Shown: positions 14,725 to 23,189, counted from the first letter of the stretch. The stretch: DNA of 35,429 nucleotides from JBBQSF01 sp038214085 (GCA_038214085.1 JBBQSF010000013.1:1-35429); one strand, 5' to 3'. Numbers and translations are program-made. Notes: generated by a model not told the origin, from the sequence alone.

Positions 14725-15281
14725 TTTTACCAATTATTGCATACGGAGATCCAGTTTTAAAAAAGAAAGCAAGTGAAATCGGGAAAACTTATCCCAATCT
14801 GAACGAACTCATAGAGAATATGTACGAAACCATGTATGTAGCTCCTGGCGTTGGTTTGGCTGCACCGCAGATCGGCCTTTCTATTCGTTTGTTTATTATG
14901 GATTCAACTGGGTATTCAACTGATAATCCTGAACTCGACGGATTTAAAAGAGCCTTTATCAATCCCGAAATTATTGAAGAAGATGGCGAGGAATGGCTTT
15001 TCAACGAGGGCTGTTTAAGTTTCCCTACTTTGCGCGAAGATGTTTACCGCAAACCTAATATTCGTATTCAGTATTACGACCAGAATTGGGAATTTCATGA
15101 TGAACAGTACGATGGTATTAAAGCGCGTATTATTCAGCACGAATATGACCATATTGACGGTATTGTTTTTGTTGACCGCTTAAGCCCACTGAAAAGAAGA
15201 TTGCTGAAAGGCAAGTTACACGACATTTCTACTGATAAAGTAGAGCATATTTATAAAATGAAATTTCCTAAAAAAGTATAA
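14721..15281 (+). CDS. def: Peptide deformylase
   Basis: Removes the N-terminal formyl group from nascent proteins, using a metal ion (usually Fe2+). All three signature motifs are present: GVGLAAPQIG (43-52), EGCLSFP with metal ligand Cys98, and QHEYDH with ligands His140 and His144 and catalytic Glu141. The 186-residue length is normal, and the form is the usual Bacteroidota one with an insertion before motif 2. Translation is coupled to ruvX by a 4-bp ATGA overlap. The TPR lipoprotein follows 19 bp later, so the three form one operon. Confidence 0.97.
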   Translation: MILPIIAYGDPVLKKKASEIGKTYPNLNELIENMYETMYVAPGVGLAAPQIGLSIRLFIMDSTGYSTDNPELDGFKRAFINPEIIEEDGEEWLFNEGCLSFPTLREDVYRKPNIRIQYYDQNWEFHDEQYDGIKARIIQHEYDHIDGIVFVDRLSPLKRRLLKGKLHDISTDKVEHIYKMKFPKKV

Positions 15282-15300
15282 CTTTAAAAAATTAAGCATT

Positions 15301-15840
15301 ATGAAAAGAACATTTCTGAGTGTCACCATTCTTGCAATTTTTTCTTTTGTCATTGTTTCCTGTGGATCAAACAAGGAAAGCGACCTGAAAAAAGTTACTG
15401 ATCTAGAAAAAGCAATTGGATCAAAAGCATATAGCGATAAGGCAAAAGGTGAAGAGCTTATTGTCGCCTACGATGATTATGTAAAAAAATATCCAAAAGA
15501 TACCGCTTCTGCACGTATGCTTTTTGAATCTGGTCGTTTAAGCATGAATCTGGCAAAAGGAAAAAATGCAGTAGCTTATTTTGATAAAGTGATTACTGAT
15601 TTCCCTGATTATACAAAAACTCCGGATTGTATGTTCCTCAAAGGTTTTGTTTATGATGACCTTTTAAAGGATTTGGTTAATGCAAAAAAATGTTATCAGG
15701 CTTTTATCGATAAATATCCAAAACATGACTTTGCCGATGATGCGCAGGCATCAATCAACAATCTGGGAAAAACACCAGAACAATTGATTAAAGAGTTTGA
15801 AGAAAAAAGCAAAGTTGACTCTGCCGTTGCAAAAAAATAA
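15301..15840 (+). CDS. TPR-like lipoprotein
   Basis: A 179-residue exported lipoprotein: MKRTFLSV n-region, hydrophobic core, and lipobox VIVSC with Cys21, followed by GSNKES. The mature part is helical and shows two to three tetratricopeptide-like units, for example EELIVAYDDYVKKYPKD, KNAVAYFDKVITDFPD and KKCYQAFIDKYPKHDFADDA, the spacing seen in YfgC/CpoB/BamD-like repeats. Such proteins usually act as periplasmic adaptors for envelope complexes. It ends ruvX-def-lipoprotein in apparent co-transcription. Partner unknown. Confidence 0.85.
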   Translation: MKRTFLSVTILAIFSFVIVSCGSNKESDLKKVTDLEKAIGSKAYSDKAKGEELIVAYDDYVKKYPKDTASARMLFESGRLSMNLAKGKNAVAYFDKVITDFPDYTKTPDCMFLKGFVYDDLLKDLVNAKKCYQAFIDKYPKHDFADDAQASINNLGKTPEQLIKEFEEKSKVDSAVAKK

Positions 15841-16030
15841 TTCTTTTCTTAGCATTTTTTGATTCCTGTTTTTGAGATTTTTCTGTGCATAAAATCAGAA
15901 GAAAGGTTTTTAAATCTCTTGTGGGTTAATTCCACTTTAGGAGTATGCTAATCTTGTTAACCTGTTAGTTTGATCTGATACCCAGATATCTGCCCGGAAG
16001 GCCCATCGCCTTGAAGTTTAATTACGTCAA
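15841..16030. other. Intergenic stretch with no gene recognised
   Basis: Between the TPR lipoprotein gene and the heptamer array. I see no open frame of note. A short GC-richer piece around 15990-16015 has a small AAGGC-CCATC-GCCTT hairpin. No convincing terminator for the upstream operon is evident. Confidence 0.4.
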
Positions 16031-16086
16031 TCAACTCCCAACTCCCAACTATCAACTATTAACTATCAACTCCCAACTGCATACTA
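16031..16086. repeat. Heptamer tandem array, about eight units (CAACT-based)
   Basis: Units of exactly 7 bp run tcaactc, ccaactc, ccaacta, tcaacta, ttaacta, tcaactc, ccaactg, catacta. The invariant core is AACT at fixed phase. It sits between two convergent genes. A related array in the reverse orientation is at 34468-34544. Confidence 0.85.
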
Positions 16087-16095
16087 CTGAACCAC

Positions 16096-16935
16096 CTATT
16101 CACTTGTGCATGCAAGTTCATCAACAGTATAATCTTGAATTTTAAGCCTTACTTTATATGTTTTTGCAGGTTCGAGCAAACATCCGGAGTATTTAAAACT
16201 ATAGTTTTGCTTGCCTTTTTCGTATTTCGTATTGCTCATTATCTTAGCAATTTCATTTCCATATTCGTTGAGCACTACAATGCTTACCATTGCTGATTTC
16301 TCCATGGTCCATGCAAATTTCCCTTCAATAAAAACATTTGAACTTTCTTTGAAAAGGGAGTTGTTGGTACTGGGTTTATCAGTCAGAAAATCTCTTAAAA
16401 TTTTAACTTTAACCGAATCGGAAGTATAAATATTCGTAAAAGAAGTCTTATTTGTAATTACCCAAACAGCCGACTGTGCAACCGGATCCTGATAGTTGTA
16501 TTTTTCAATAAGTTTGGCTAACTGAAGTAGTTTTCCTGTTGCCATTTCCCCAATTTTAAACTTCCGCTTTGAATTTGGCGACAAATTAGGCTTTTGAGTA
16601 CACATTGCATTTGCAATAAAAATTCGAGATGCTTTTGAATTAAGCGATATAAACATTTCTTTGGTGATCATCATGGCTTGCACCGAATCATTTTCAGGTA
16701 TCAAAAATCTTCCTGTTTCAATAAAAACATCAATGGGAGTTGAAGAAAGATTTGTCACCTCAAACTTCATACATTCGCCGTAATGCGAGGAAAAATTAGT
16801 TGTGGTATAACCGGTGCCTGTTATTTTTGCACTAACCATTTTTTTGTCAACAGCATCTTTGAGCGAAATTTTTTGATTTGCCTGAATTCCTAAAGGCATA
16901 ATCAACGCAATAGCAAGAATTTTAAGTGCTTTCAT
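16096..16935 (-). CDS. Unrecognised secreted protein
   Basis: A 279-residue protein with a cleavable signal peptide (MKALKILAIALIMPLGIQAN). The first half contains short beta segments and an apparently conserved GECMKFEVTNLSSTPIDVFI stretch. A second cysteine region is ANAMCTQKPNLSPNSKRKFKIGE, followed by a long helix around 135-150. The last 70 residues look like a beta-sandwich: MVSIVVLNEYGNEI, then YEKGKQNYSFKY, resembling the FlgD-type Ig folds that often end Bacteroidota secreted proteins. I do not recognise a characterised family. It is transcribed alone, opposite to gmhA. Export to periplasm or beyond is the only firm inference. Confidence 0.75.
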   Translation of the reverse strand: MKALKILAIALIMPLGIQANQKISLKDAVDKKMVSAKITGTGYTTTNFSSHYGECMKFEVTNLSSTPIDVFIETGRFLIPENDSVQAMMITKEMFISLNSKASRIFIANAMCTQKPNLSPNSKRKFKIGEMATGKLLQLAKLIEKYNYQDPVAQSAVWVITNKTSFTNIYTSDSVKVKILRDFLTDKPSTNNSLFKESSNVFIEGKFAWTMEKSAMVSIVVLNEYGNEIAKIMSNTKYEKGKQNYSFKYSGCLLEPAKTYKVRLKIQDYTVDELACTSE

Positions 16936-17039
16936 AGATCTGGTTTTATAAGGGTGCTTTTATAAAACGGAATTTTTTATAAAAAAATTGTTTTGTTAAT
17001 TGCATTTGATAAGATTGGCTTTTTTTGAATGATTTTTCG

Positions 17040-17047
17040 TATTTTTG
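17040..17047 (+). promoter_or_regulatory. Predicted promoter -7 element for the gmhA operon
   Basis: TATTTTTG, 17 bp before the gmhA ATG at 17065. It excludes the upstream in-frame ATG at 17029 as a start. Confidence 0.5.
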
Positions 17048-17064
17048 AACAAAAATCAGATGTT

Positions 17065-17637
17065 ATGGAAATAAAGAAAATTATTCAGGATTCTATTGAT
17101 GTTAAAACCAAGATTCTGAACGATAAAGAACTACTTGATAATATCGTTACTGTTTCAGGAATGATAACAAACACTTTTTTAAGCGGGGGTAAAGTGCTTT
17201 TATGTGGCAATGGTGGTAGTGCTGCCGATGCCCAGCATATTGCTGCCGAATTATCAGGTAGATTTTATTTCGATCGCAAACCATTGGATGCTGAAGCGTT
17301 ACATGTAAACTCTTCTTACATTACAGCTGTTGCAAACGATTATTCTTTTGAGGAAATTTATTCCCGTCTTGTTGAAGCCAAAGGAAATAAATTTGATGTG
17401 CTGATTGCTATTTCAACTTCCGGAAACTCGCCAAACGTGCTGAAAGCAATGAAAAAAGGAATCGAAAAAGGGATGTATGTTGTTGCACTTACTGGCAAAA
17501 CTGGCGGAAAAATGAAAAACAACTGCGATACACTTCTTAATGTCCCTTCTGAAGATACTCCCCGAATTCAGGAATCGCACATTCTTATTGGCCATATCAT
17601 TTGCGAAATGGTTGAAAAAAACCTGTTTAAGAAATAA
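17065..17637 (+). CDS. gmhA: D-sedoheptulose 7-phosphate isomerase
   Basis: Converts sedoheptulose 7-phosphate to D-glycero-D-manno-heptose 7-phosphate, the first step to nucleotide-activated heptose for LPS or surface glycans. This SIS-domain protein shows LCGNGGSAADAQHIAAELSG, the STSGNSPNV phosphate-binding loop, and SEDTPRIQESHILIGHIICE with the catalytic Gln/His region. The ATG at 17065 gives 190 residues, the family's usual size; an earlier ATG at 17029 would add twelve residues and lies upstream of the predicted transcription start. hddC follows 4 bp later. Confidence 0.95.
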   Translation: MEIKKIIQDSIDVKTKILNDKELLDNIVTVSGMITNTFLSGGKVLLCGNGGSAADAQHIAAELSGRFYFDRKPLDAEALHVNSSYITAVANDYSFEEIYSRLVEAKGNKFDVLIAISTSGNSPNVLKAMKKGIEKGMYVVALTGKTGGKMKNNCDTLLNVPSEDTPRIQESHILIGHIICEMVEKNLFKK

Positions 17638-17641
17638 CAGT

Positions 17642-18343
17642 ATGGATGCTGTTATTCTGGCTGGTGGTATGGGTACCCGACTTCAATCTGTTATTAAGGA
17701 TATCCCGAAACCCATGGCTGACATAAATGGAAAACCATTTCTGGAATATTTGTTCCAAAATCTCATCAGAAAAGGTGTTTCAAAATTCATTATTTCTTCA
17801 GGATACAGGCATCAGGTGATCTTTGATTATTTTGGAAATTCATTTTCAGGAACTCCTGTTTTGTATGCAATTGAAGACGAACCTCTAGGTACTGGTGGCG
17901 GAATTTATAAAGCTATAGGCTTTTCTGATATGGAACATGTCGTGGTTTTGAATGGCGATACGCTGTTCGATATTGATTTGCTGAATTTAATTACAAAACA
18001 TATTTCTGTAGAAGCCGATTTAACCATAGCCTTGAGGAAAGTGGCAGATCCCTCACGTTTCGGAACAGTTACTTATGATGATTCATTTTCCGTTACAGGT
18101 TTTTTGGAAAAAAATAGTGCTCTGGGCTCTGCTTATATCAATGGCGGTATTTATGTAATTAAAAAATCTGTTATTCTGAATCTCGGCCTTCCTGAAAAAT
18201 TTTCATTTGAAAAAGATTTTCTTGAAAAATATTATTCCAAATTAAAAATGAAAGTTTATTTATCTGACGACTATTTTATTGATATTGGTATTCCATCTGA
18301 ATATGAAAAAGCAAAAAAAGATTTTAAAAAATTTGATAACTAA
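17642..18343 (+). CDS. hddC: HddC-type heptose-1-phosphate nucleotidyltransferase
   Basis: Transfers a nucleotide (GMP in HddC) to D-glycero-alpha-D-manno-heptose 1-phosphate, giving GDP-heptose. The 233-residue sugar-nucleotidyltransferase fold begins with DAVILAGGMGTRLQ and PKPMADINGKPFLEY, has VVLNGDTLFDID (metal-binding Asp) and ends with FIDIGIPSEYEKAKKDF. The start ATG at 17642 opens directly on the nucleotide-binding strand. Placement between gmhA and gmhB argues for the heptose role; the HddA kinase needed for the GDP route is not in this window. Specificity for GTP versus another nucleotide cannot be read. The downstream gmhB overlaps its end. Confidence 0.85.
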   Translation: MDAVILAGGMGTRLQSVIKDIPKPMADINGKPFLEYLFQNLIRKGVSKFIISSGYRHQVIFDYFGNSFSGTPVLYAIEDEPLGTGGGIYKAIGFSDMEHVVVLNGDTLFDIDLLNLITKHISVEADLTIALRKVADPSRFGTVTYDDSFSVTGFLEKNSALGSAYINGGIYVIKKSVILNLGLPEKFSFEKDFLEKYYSKLKMKVYLSDDYFIDIGIPSEYEKAKKDFKKFDN

Positions 18344-18869
18344 AGAGTGGACTCTTTTTCTCGACAGGGATGGCGTGATTAACTGCCGAATTCCTGGTGA
18401 TTATGTTGTGCAATGGGAACAGTTTGAATTTCTGCCAGGTGTGCTTGAAGCTATAGCTGAATTTACAAAGCTTTTTGGAAAAATTTTTATTGTTACAAAT
18501 CAGCAGGGCATTGGAAAAGGGCTTATGACCGAAATTGATTTGCTTAAAATCCATTCTCAAATGATTGAATCTATTGAAAAAAATGGCGGTAGAATTGATC
18601 AGGTTTATTTTTGTCCATTTCTGAAACAAGAAAATCATTTTAACCGGAAACCGAATATTGGCATGGCTCTTAAGGCGCGTAAGCAATATCCGGGCATTAA
18701 ATTCAACCGTTCGGTAATGGTAGGCGATTCCCTTTCTGATATGGAGTTTGGTGCAAAAACAGGAATGACAAACATATATATTTCGGAGAACAATAAATTA
18801 CCCCAAACGGATATCCCAATTGATTTTTGCTACTCTTCTTTAATTGATTTTGCTCAAACACTTAAATAA
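18303..18869 (+). CDS. gmhB: GmhB-like heptose bisphosphate phosphatase (HAD family)
   Basis: Removes the C7 phosphate from D-glycero-D-manno-heptose 1,7-bisphosphate. HAD motifs: FLDRDGVIN (D21 nucleophile, D23 acid/base), IVTNQQGIGKG and MVGDSLSDMEFG. With the ATG at 18303 the protein has 188 residues and overlaps hddC by 41 bp; a TTG at 18333 would leave an 11-bp overlap and cannot be excluded. The loop that usually binds structural zinc (C-x-H ... C-x-C before RKP) reads CPFLKQENHFNRKP, keeping only Cys104. The protein therefore seems to lack the normal four-ligand zinc site. Context with gmhA and hddC supports the assignment. Confidence 0.85.
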   Translation: MKKQKKILKNLITKEWTLFLDRDGVINCRIPGDYVVQWEQFEFLPGVLEAIAEFTKLFGKIFIVTNQQGIGKGLMTEIDLLKIHSQMIESIEKNGGRIDQVYFCPFLKQENHFNRKPNIGMALKARKQYPGIKFNRSVMVGDSLSDMEFGAKTGMTNIYISENNKLPQTDIPIDFCYSSLIDFAQTLK

Positions 18870-18904
18870 TGCACAATTTTTGATAAAAAAACGGAGTTAA
18901 ATAA

Positions 18905-18912
18905 TAAATTTG
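18905..18912 (+). promoter_or_regulatory. Predicted promoter for the MORN protein-mnmA unit
   Basis: TAAATTTG (-7), with a TTTG at 18879-18882 placed 22 bp upstream, close to the -33 position. The start codon is 17 bp downstream. Confidence 0.55.
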
Positions 18913-18928
18913 TATTCAATTTCTATTT

Positions 18929-19684
18929 ATGAAAAAAATTGCATATCTGATTATTCTCATTTTTATATTTGCAGGATATTCCAACGCACAGAATATAACT
19001 ATTTCTGATACCGTGAATAAAACCGATACAAAAGGCAAAAAACAGGGTTACTGGAAAAAATATCTACATGATACTTTAAAATATGAGGGACATTTCATAG
19101 ACGATAAGCCAATTGGGACGTTTATTTACTATTATTTCGATGGGAAAAAAAGTTCAGTTCTTGATTATTCCAAAAATGGCACATTTGCTAAAACAACTCT
19201 GTATTTTCCAAGTGGGAAAAAAATGGCCGAAGGGTTTTATCTAAATACTAAAAAAGACAGTATATGGTTGTATTATGGCGAAAATGATACACTTCTTTCC
19301 GAGGAACATTACAAGGAATGCAAACGTAACGGCATTTGGAAAACATTTTATAAAGATGGCGCCCTTAACGAAACACGAGTCTGGTTAAACGGAAGTAGGG
19401 AAGGCCCATGGAAGCTTTTTTACAGCGATGGTACCCTTAAAATGGAAGCAAAATATGTGAACAATGCCCTAGAAGGACTTTTAAAATATTATTATCCTTC
19501 AGGAAAAACATATCTTTCGGGAATGTATAAAAAAGGATTGAAGGACGGGGCGTGGATGCAATTTACCGAAGAACAGAAAGGCGCTGTGAAAGAAACCTAT
19601 AAAAATGGATTGCTAATTAAAAAAGAAGAATTGATTAAACAACCCGTTGATAAATACACGCCCGAAAAAATTAAAGAAGACTAA
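18929..19684 (+). CDS. Secreted MORN-repeat protein (YwqK-like)
   Basis: A 251-residue protein with a signal peptide ending in SNAQ. The body consists of about seven MORN-type repeats of 20-24 residues, each with a G-x-W/F...Y/F...G pattern: GYWKKYLHDTLKYEGHF, GTFIYYYFDGKK, GIWKTFYKDGAL, GPWKLFYSDGTLKMEAKYVN and GAWMQF. Repeats of this kind form beta-hairpin ladders in peripheral membrane or envelope proteins. Databases often label such proteins YwqK-family antitoxins, but nothing here suggests a toxin-antitoxin pair. Its stop codon shares one base with the mnmA start (TAATG), so the two are co-translated. Confidence 0.82.
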   Translation: MKKIAYLIILIFIFAGYSNAQNITISDTVNKTDTKGKKQGYWKKYLHDTLKYEGHFIDDKPIGTFIYYYFDGKKSSVLDYSKNGTFAKTTLYFPSGKKMAEGFYLNTKKDSIWLYYGENDTLLSEEHYKECKRNGIWKTFYKDGALNETRVWLNGSREGPWKLFYSDGTLKMEAKYVNNALEGLLKYYYPSGKTYLSGMYKKGLKDGAWMQFTEEQKGAVKETYKNGLLIKKEELIKQPVDKYTPEKIKED

Positions 19685-20769
19685 TGTCATCAAAAGGAAG
19701 AGTGTTAATGGCAATGAGTGGTGGAATCGACAGTTCCATTGCAGCAATTCTTTTGCATGAGCAGGGCTACGAAGTTATTGGGTTTACTTTAAAAACTTGG
19801 GATTATTCCTCGTCAGGTGCCAGCAAAAAAGAAACAGGTTGCTGCAGCCTTGATTCTATTAACGACGCAAGGAATGTCGCAGTAAAGCTTGGCTTTAAAC
19901 ATTACGTAATAGATGTTCGCGAAGAATTCAATCAATGTATCGTTTCTAATTTTCTCGAAGAATATACTCATGGTCGTACACCAAACCCCTGTGTGTTATG
20001 TAATACGCATATTAAATGGGGATTGCTATTGGAAAAAGCCGATGCCTTAAATTGCGATTTTATTGCAACTGGACATTACGCTGGTGTGAGGATGGAAAAC
20101 AACAGAGCCGTGTTGTTTCAAGGCACTGATACCACAAAAGATCAGTCGTATGTATTGTGGGGTTTGAATCAGGATTTTTTGAAAAGAACTATTTTCCCTC
20201 TTGGCGAATTTCCCAAATCACATATAAGAGAACTTGCAAAAACATACGGATTTCCTGAACTTTCGGATAAAAGTGAGAGTTATGAAATTTGCTTTATTCC
20301 TGACAATGACTACCGCGGTTTTTTAAATCATAAAATCGAAGGTCTTGCTGAAAAAGTGGATGGGGGAAATTTTGTGTTGAATGATGGGAAAATAATCGGG
20401 CAGCATAAAGGTTATCCTTATTATACAATCGGGCAACGTAAAGGATTAAACATTGCAGTTGGGCATCCCATATATGTTACTCGAATAATTCCAGAAACAA
20501 ACACTGTAATGCTTGGTGAAAAAGAAGAATTACTTCGAAACGAATTACTGGTTAAAGATTTTAATCTTATCAAATACAAAGAATTACCTGATAATATTGA
20601 GGTTCTTACTAAAATTCGCTACAAGGATGCCGGAACTTTAAGTGTAATAAATAAAATGGAACAAAACTTACAGATTGTTTTTAAATCAAAAGTTTCGGCT
20701 ATTGCCCCGGGTCAGTCGGCTGTATTTTACGAAGGAAGAGATGTTTTAGGTGGCGGAATAATTTTATAA
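19684..20769 (+). CDS. mnmA: tRNA-specific 2-thiouridylase
   Basis: Adds the 2-thio group to U34 of tRNA-Lys, -Glu and -Gln, using sulfur relayed from a cysteine desulfurase and ATP. Seen: PP-loop MSGGIDSS (11-18), catalytic Cys103 in NPCVLCN, the second active-site Cys203 in YEICFIP, and the TGHYAGV and KDQSYVLW signatures. The C-terminal beta-barrel domain (about 270-361) includes KIRYKD and AIAPGQSAVFYEG. Length 361 is standard. The ATG overlaps the preceding stop by one base. Confidence 0.97.
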   Translation: MSSKGRVLMAMSGGIDSSIAAILLHEQGYEVIGFTLKTWDYSSSGASKKETGCCSLDSINDARNVAVKLGFKHYVIDVREEFNQCIVSNFLEEYTHGRTPNPCVLCNTHIKWGLLLEKADALNCDFIATGHYAGVRMENNRAVLFQGTDTTKDQSYVLWGLNQDFLKRTIFPLGEFPKSHIRELAKTYGFPELSDKSESYEICFIPDNDYRGFLNHKIEGLAEKVDGGNFVLNDGKIIGQHKGYPYYTIGQRKGLNIAVGHPIYVTRIIPETNTVMLGEKEELLRNELLVKDFNLIKYKELPDNIEVLTKIRYKDAGTLSVINKMEQNLQIVFKSKVSAIAPGQSAVFYEGRDVLGGGIIL

Positions 20770-20785
20770 ATGATCTAAAATGTTG

Positions 20786-20793
20786 TATATTTG
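20786..20793 (+). promoter_or_regulatory. Predicted promoter -7 element for the lipoprotein-subtilase pair
   Basis: TATATTTG, 16 bp before the ATG at 20810. Confidence 0.5.
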
Positions 20794-20809
20794 TAAGTTA
20801 TTTTAGTGA

Positions 20810-21487
20810 ATGAAAAAAATACTTTTTCTTTTAATCCTTTCAATTATCGTAATCAGCATTTCTTCCTGCAAAAAAGAGACTGAAAAACCTATGGATGTTG
20901 GTTATGATTTTTTTCCTGTTAATACGGGGAAATGGATAGTTTATCAAGTTGACTCAACATTTTACAACGATTTTACCGATTCAGTGTATCATTACAATTA
21001 TGAAATTAAAGAAGTGGTTGAGTCTGTTTTTCTTGACAATCAGAACAGGGAAACCCAACGCTTGGAACGCTATAAGAAGGTTTCAGATACTACCAATTGG
21101 TATATCAGCAATGTATGGATGATGAACCTAACTTCCTCAACTGCTGAAAAAGTGGAAGAGGACTATCGTTTTATTAAACTGATTTTTCCAGTAAAAAAAA
21201 GCAGCCGTTGGGATGGCAATGCATATAATGTCCTTGATGAACAGGAATATAAATATACTGATGTGGATAAACCATATACTGTTAATGGTATTACGTTCGA
21301 TTCTACTGTTACTGTTTTACAGAAAATCACTTCAAATCCCATTCAGGAGGATTATCAAATTGAAATCTTTGCAAGACATGTTGGTCTGATATATAAAAAA
21401 TACAAATCACTAAAAAAATCAAATGCTGGAACAGTAATAGATTCTGGCGTTGATTATTCCTATTCAATTATTTCATTCGGAAACTAA
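20810..21487 (+). CDS. Unrecognised lipoprotein
   Basis: A 225-residue lipoprotein with the signal MKKILFLLILSIIVI and lipobox ISSC (Cys20). The mature part opens with DVGYDFFPVNTGKWIVYQVD, a pattern I associate with a common but uncharacterised Bacteroidota lipoprotein group. It is beta-rich, with FARHVGLIYKKY near the end. It is followed after only 4 bp by the secreted subtilase, so the two probably form one operon and may work together at the cell surface. No catalytic motif seen. Confidence 0.8.
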   Translation: MKKILFLLILSIIVISISSCKKETEKPMDVGYDFFPVNTGKWIVYQVDSTFYNDFTDSVYHYNYEIKEVVESVFLDNQNRETQRLERYKKVSDTTNWYISNVWMMNLTSSTAEKVEEDYRFIKLIFPVKKSSRWDGNAYNVLDEQEYKYTDVDKPYTVNGITFDSTVTVLQKITSNPIQEDYQIEIFARHVGLIYKKYKSLKKSNAGTVIDSGVDYSYSIISFGN

Positions 21488-21491
21488 TTTT

Positions 21492-23189
21492 ATGAAAAAA
21501 ATAGTATTATTTCTGATTCTTTTAGCAGCTTTTGAGCTGAACGCTCAGGTTGCCAGCAATAAATTTCTTGTCCGTTTTACCGACAAGAACAATTCACCTT
21601 ATTCAATTACAACTCCTTCTGGTTATTTATCGACAAGAGCTATTTCACGCCGAACAATTCAGGGAATTGCAATTACCACAAACGACCTGCCTGTAAACTC
21701 AGCTTATATTGATAGTGTAAAAAGTACTGGCGTTACAATTCTATCCAAATCAAAATGGTTTAATACTGTTACTATTCAAACTACCGACAATAATGCACTA
21801 AATATAATAAATTCATTTCCATTTGTTTCTCATATCGACAGTATTGCACGTATCAGCAAACCTATAGCAAAAGTAGTTAAAACGGATAACAAGCCGGTTA
21901 CAAATACTGTAGTTACACATCAGGAAATGAGTATTCCGATTGAACTGAAAACAAATCAAAAAATTTCCAACATTGATTATGGCATGGGATATAACCAGAT
22001 TTCAATGATTGGTGGCGATTATCTTCACAACCTTGGATACAAGGGTGAAAACATTATTATCGCAATTATTGATGCAGGTTTTTGGTATGCAGATACCCTT
22101 TCAGTTTTTGATAGTTTATGGACAAACAATCAAATACTTGCAGCAGTTGATTTTGTTGAGCCCGGAGGAAATGTTTTCCGGAAAAGCACACATGGCATGA
22201 TGGTTTTATCTATTATCGGGGGCAATAAACCGGGTTACCTTGTGGGTACGGCCCCGAAAGCAAATTTTTTATTGTTGCGTTCGGAGGATACAAATTCCGA
22301 ATATATTATAGAAGAATACAACTGGGCAACTGCTGCGGAATATGCTGACAGTGCAGGCGCAGATGTTATTAATTCATCGCTTGGTTATACAACTTTCGAT
22401 AATATTTCACAAAATCATTCGTATGCTGATATGAATGGCAATACTTGTCCCGCGACAATTGCTGCTGATATTGCTGCTTCAAAGGGAATTATTGTATGCA
22501 ACAGTGCAGGAAATTCGGGGAATGATCCATGGCATTATATCGGTGCACCAGCTGATGCTGACAGTATTATTACAGTAGGTGCAGTTGATAACATGGGTGC
22601 TTATGCTTTATTCAGTTCCACGGGTCGTACTAGCGATGGACGAATTAAACCTACTGTTTCTACTCAGGGACAGGCTACTTGGGTCGCTTCAACAAGCGGA
22701 GGTATTCAATCAGGAAATGGTACATCCTTTTCTTCTCCTGTATTAGCAGGAGCTGTAGCTTGTTTATTGCAAGCAAACCCGACCTCTTCAAATATGCAGA
22801 TAATTGAAGCCATTAAAGAAAGTGCAAACCAGTACACAAATCCTGATAGCCTTCTGGGATACGGTATTCCAAATTTTGCTGCAGCTAATCTTATCTTGTC
22901 AAATATTACAATTCATAATTTTGAATCAGATAATTTACTTAATGTGTTCCCAAACCCCTTTACTGATTTGGTAAATATTGTATTCTCATCATCAGGAAAT
23001 CAAAAAATTATTATTGAGCTTTTTGACATTACAGGGAAACGGATTTACAGGCATGAAGAATCAACCCACGTGGGTTATAATAATTTTGTTATAGGCAAAA
23101 GTATTGATTTCTCAAAGGGAGTTTATATTTTAAAGGTTTCTGATGAACAAAATGTATTTACCCATAAAATAATAAGTGCCGGTAAGTAA
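21492..23189 (+). CDS. Secreted S8 (subtilisin-like) serine peptidase with T9SS sorting domain
   Basis: A 565-residue exported protease. The start ATG at 21492 gives a clean signal peptide ending near LNAQ, whereas an upstream in-frame start at 21450 would precede it with 14 residues. Catalytic triad: D194 (IIDAG), H234 (THGMMV) and S412 (GTSFSSP), with oxyanion Asn341 (SAGN). A propeptide-like region occupies about 20-150. The last 80 residues form a type IX secretion C-terminal domain: NVFPNPFTD, then LFDITGKRIY and GVYILKVSD with a KIISAGK end. The enzyme is therefore predicted to be secreted through the outer membrane by the Bacteroidota Por system. A hairpin spans the stop codon. Confidence 0.93.
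   Translation: MKKIVLFLILLAAFELNAQVASNKFLVRFTDKNNSPYSITTPSGYLSTRAISRRTIQGIAITTNDLPVNSAYIDSVKSTGVTILSKSKWFNTVTIQTTDNNALNIINSFPFVSHIDSIARISKPIAKVVKTDNKPVTNTVVTHQEMSIPIELKTNQKISNIDYGMGYNQISMIGGDYLHNLGYKGENIIIAIIDAGFWYADTLSVFDSLWTNNQILAAVDFVEPGGNVFRKSTHGMMVLSIIGGNKPGYLVGTAPKANFLLLRSEDTNSEYIIEEYNWATAAEYADSAGADVINSSLGYTTFDNISQNHSYADMNGNTCPATIAADIAASKGIIVCNSAGNSGNDPWHYIGAPADADSIITVGAVDNMGAYALFSSTGRTSDGRIKPTVSTQGQATWVASTSGGIQSGNGTSFSSPVLAGAVACLLQANPTSSNMQIIEAIKESANQYTNPDSLLGYGIPNFAAANLILSNITIHNFESDNLLNVFPNPFTDLVNIVFSSSGNQKIIIELFDITGKRIYRHEESTHVGYNNFVIGKSIDFSKGVYILKVSDEQNVFTHKIISAGK

Noticed and set aside
18324..18686. 120-codon minus-strand frame opposite gmhB
   Set aside because: Antisense to a clear HAD phosphatase; Lys/Phe/Asn-rich shadow.
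18929..19684. YwqK antitoxin of a toxin-antitoxin pair
   Set aside because: The protein has a signal peptide and is coupled to mnmA, with no toxin gene nearby; only the MORN repeats are supported.
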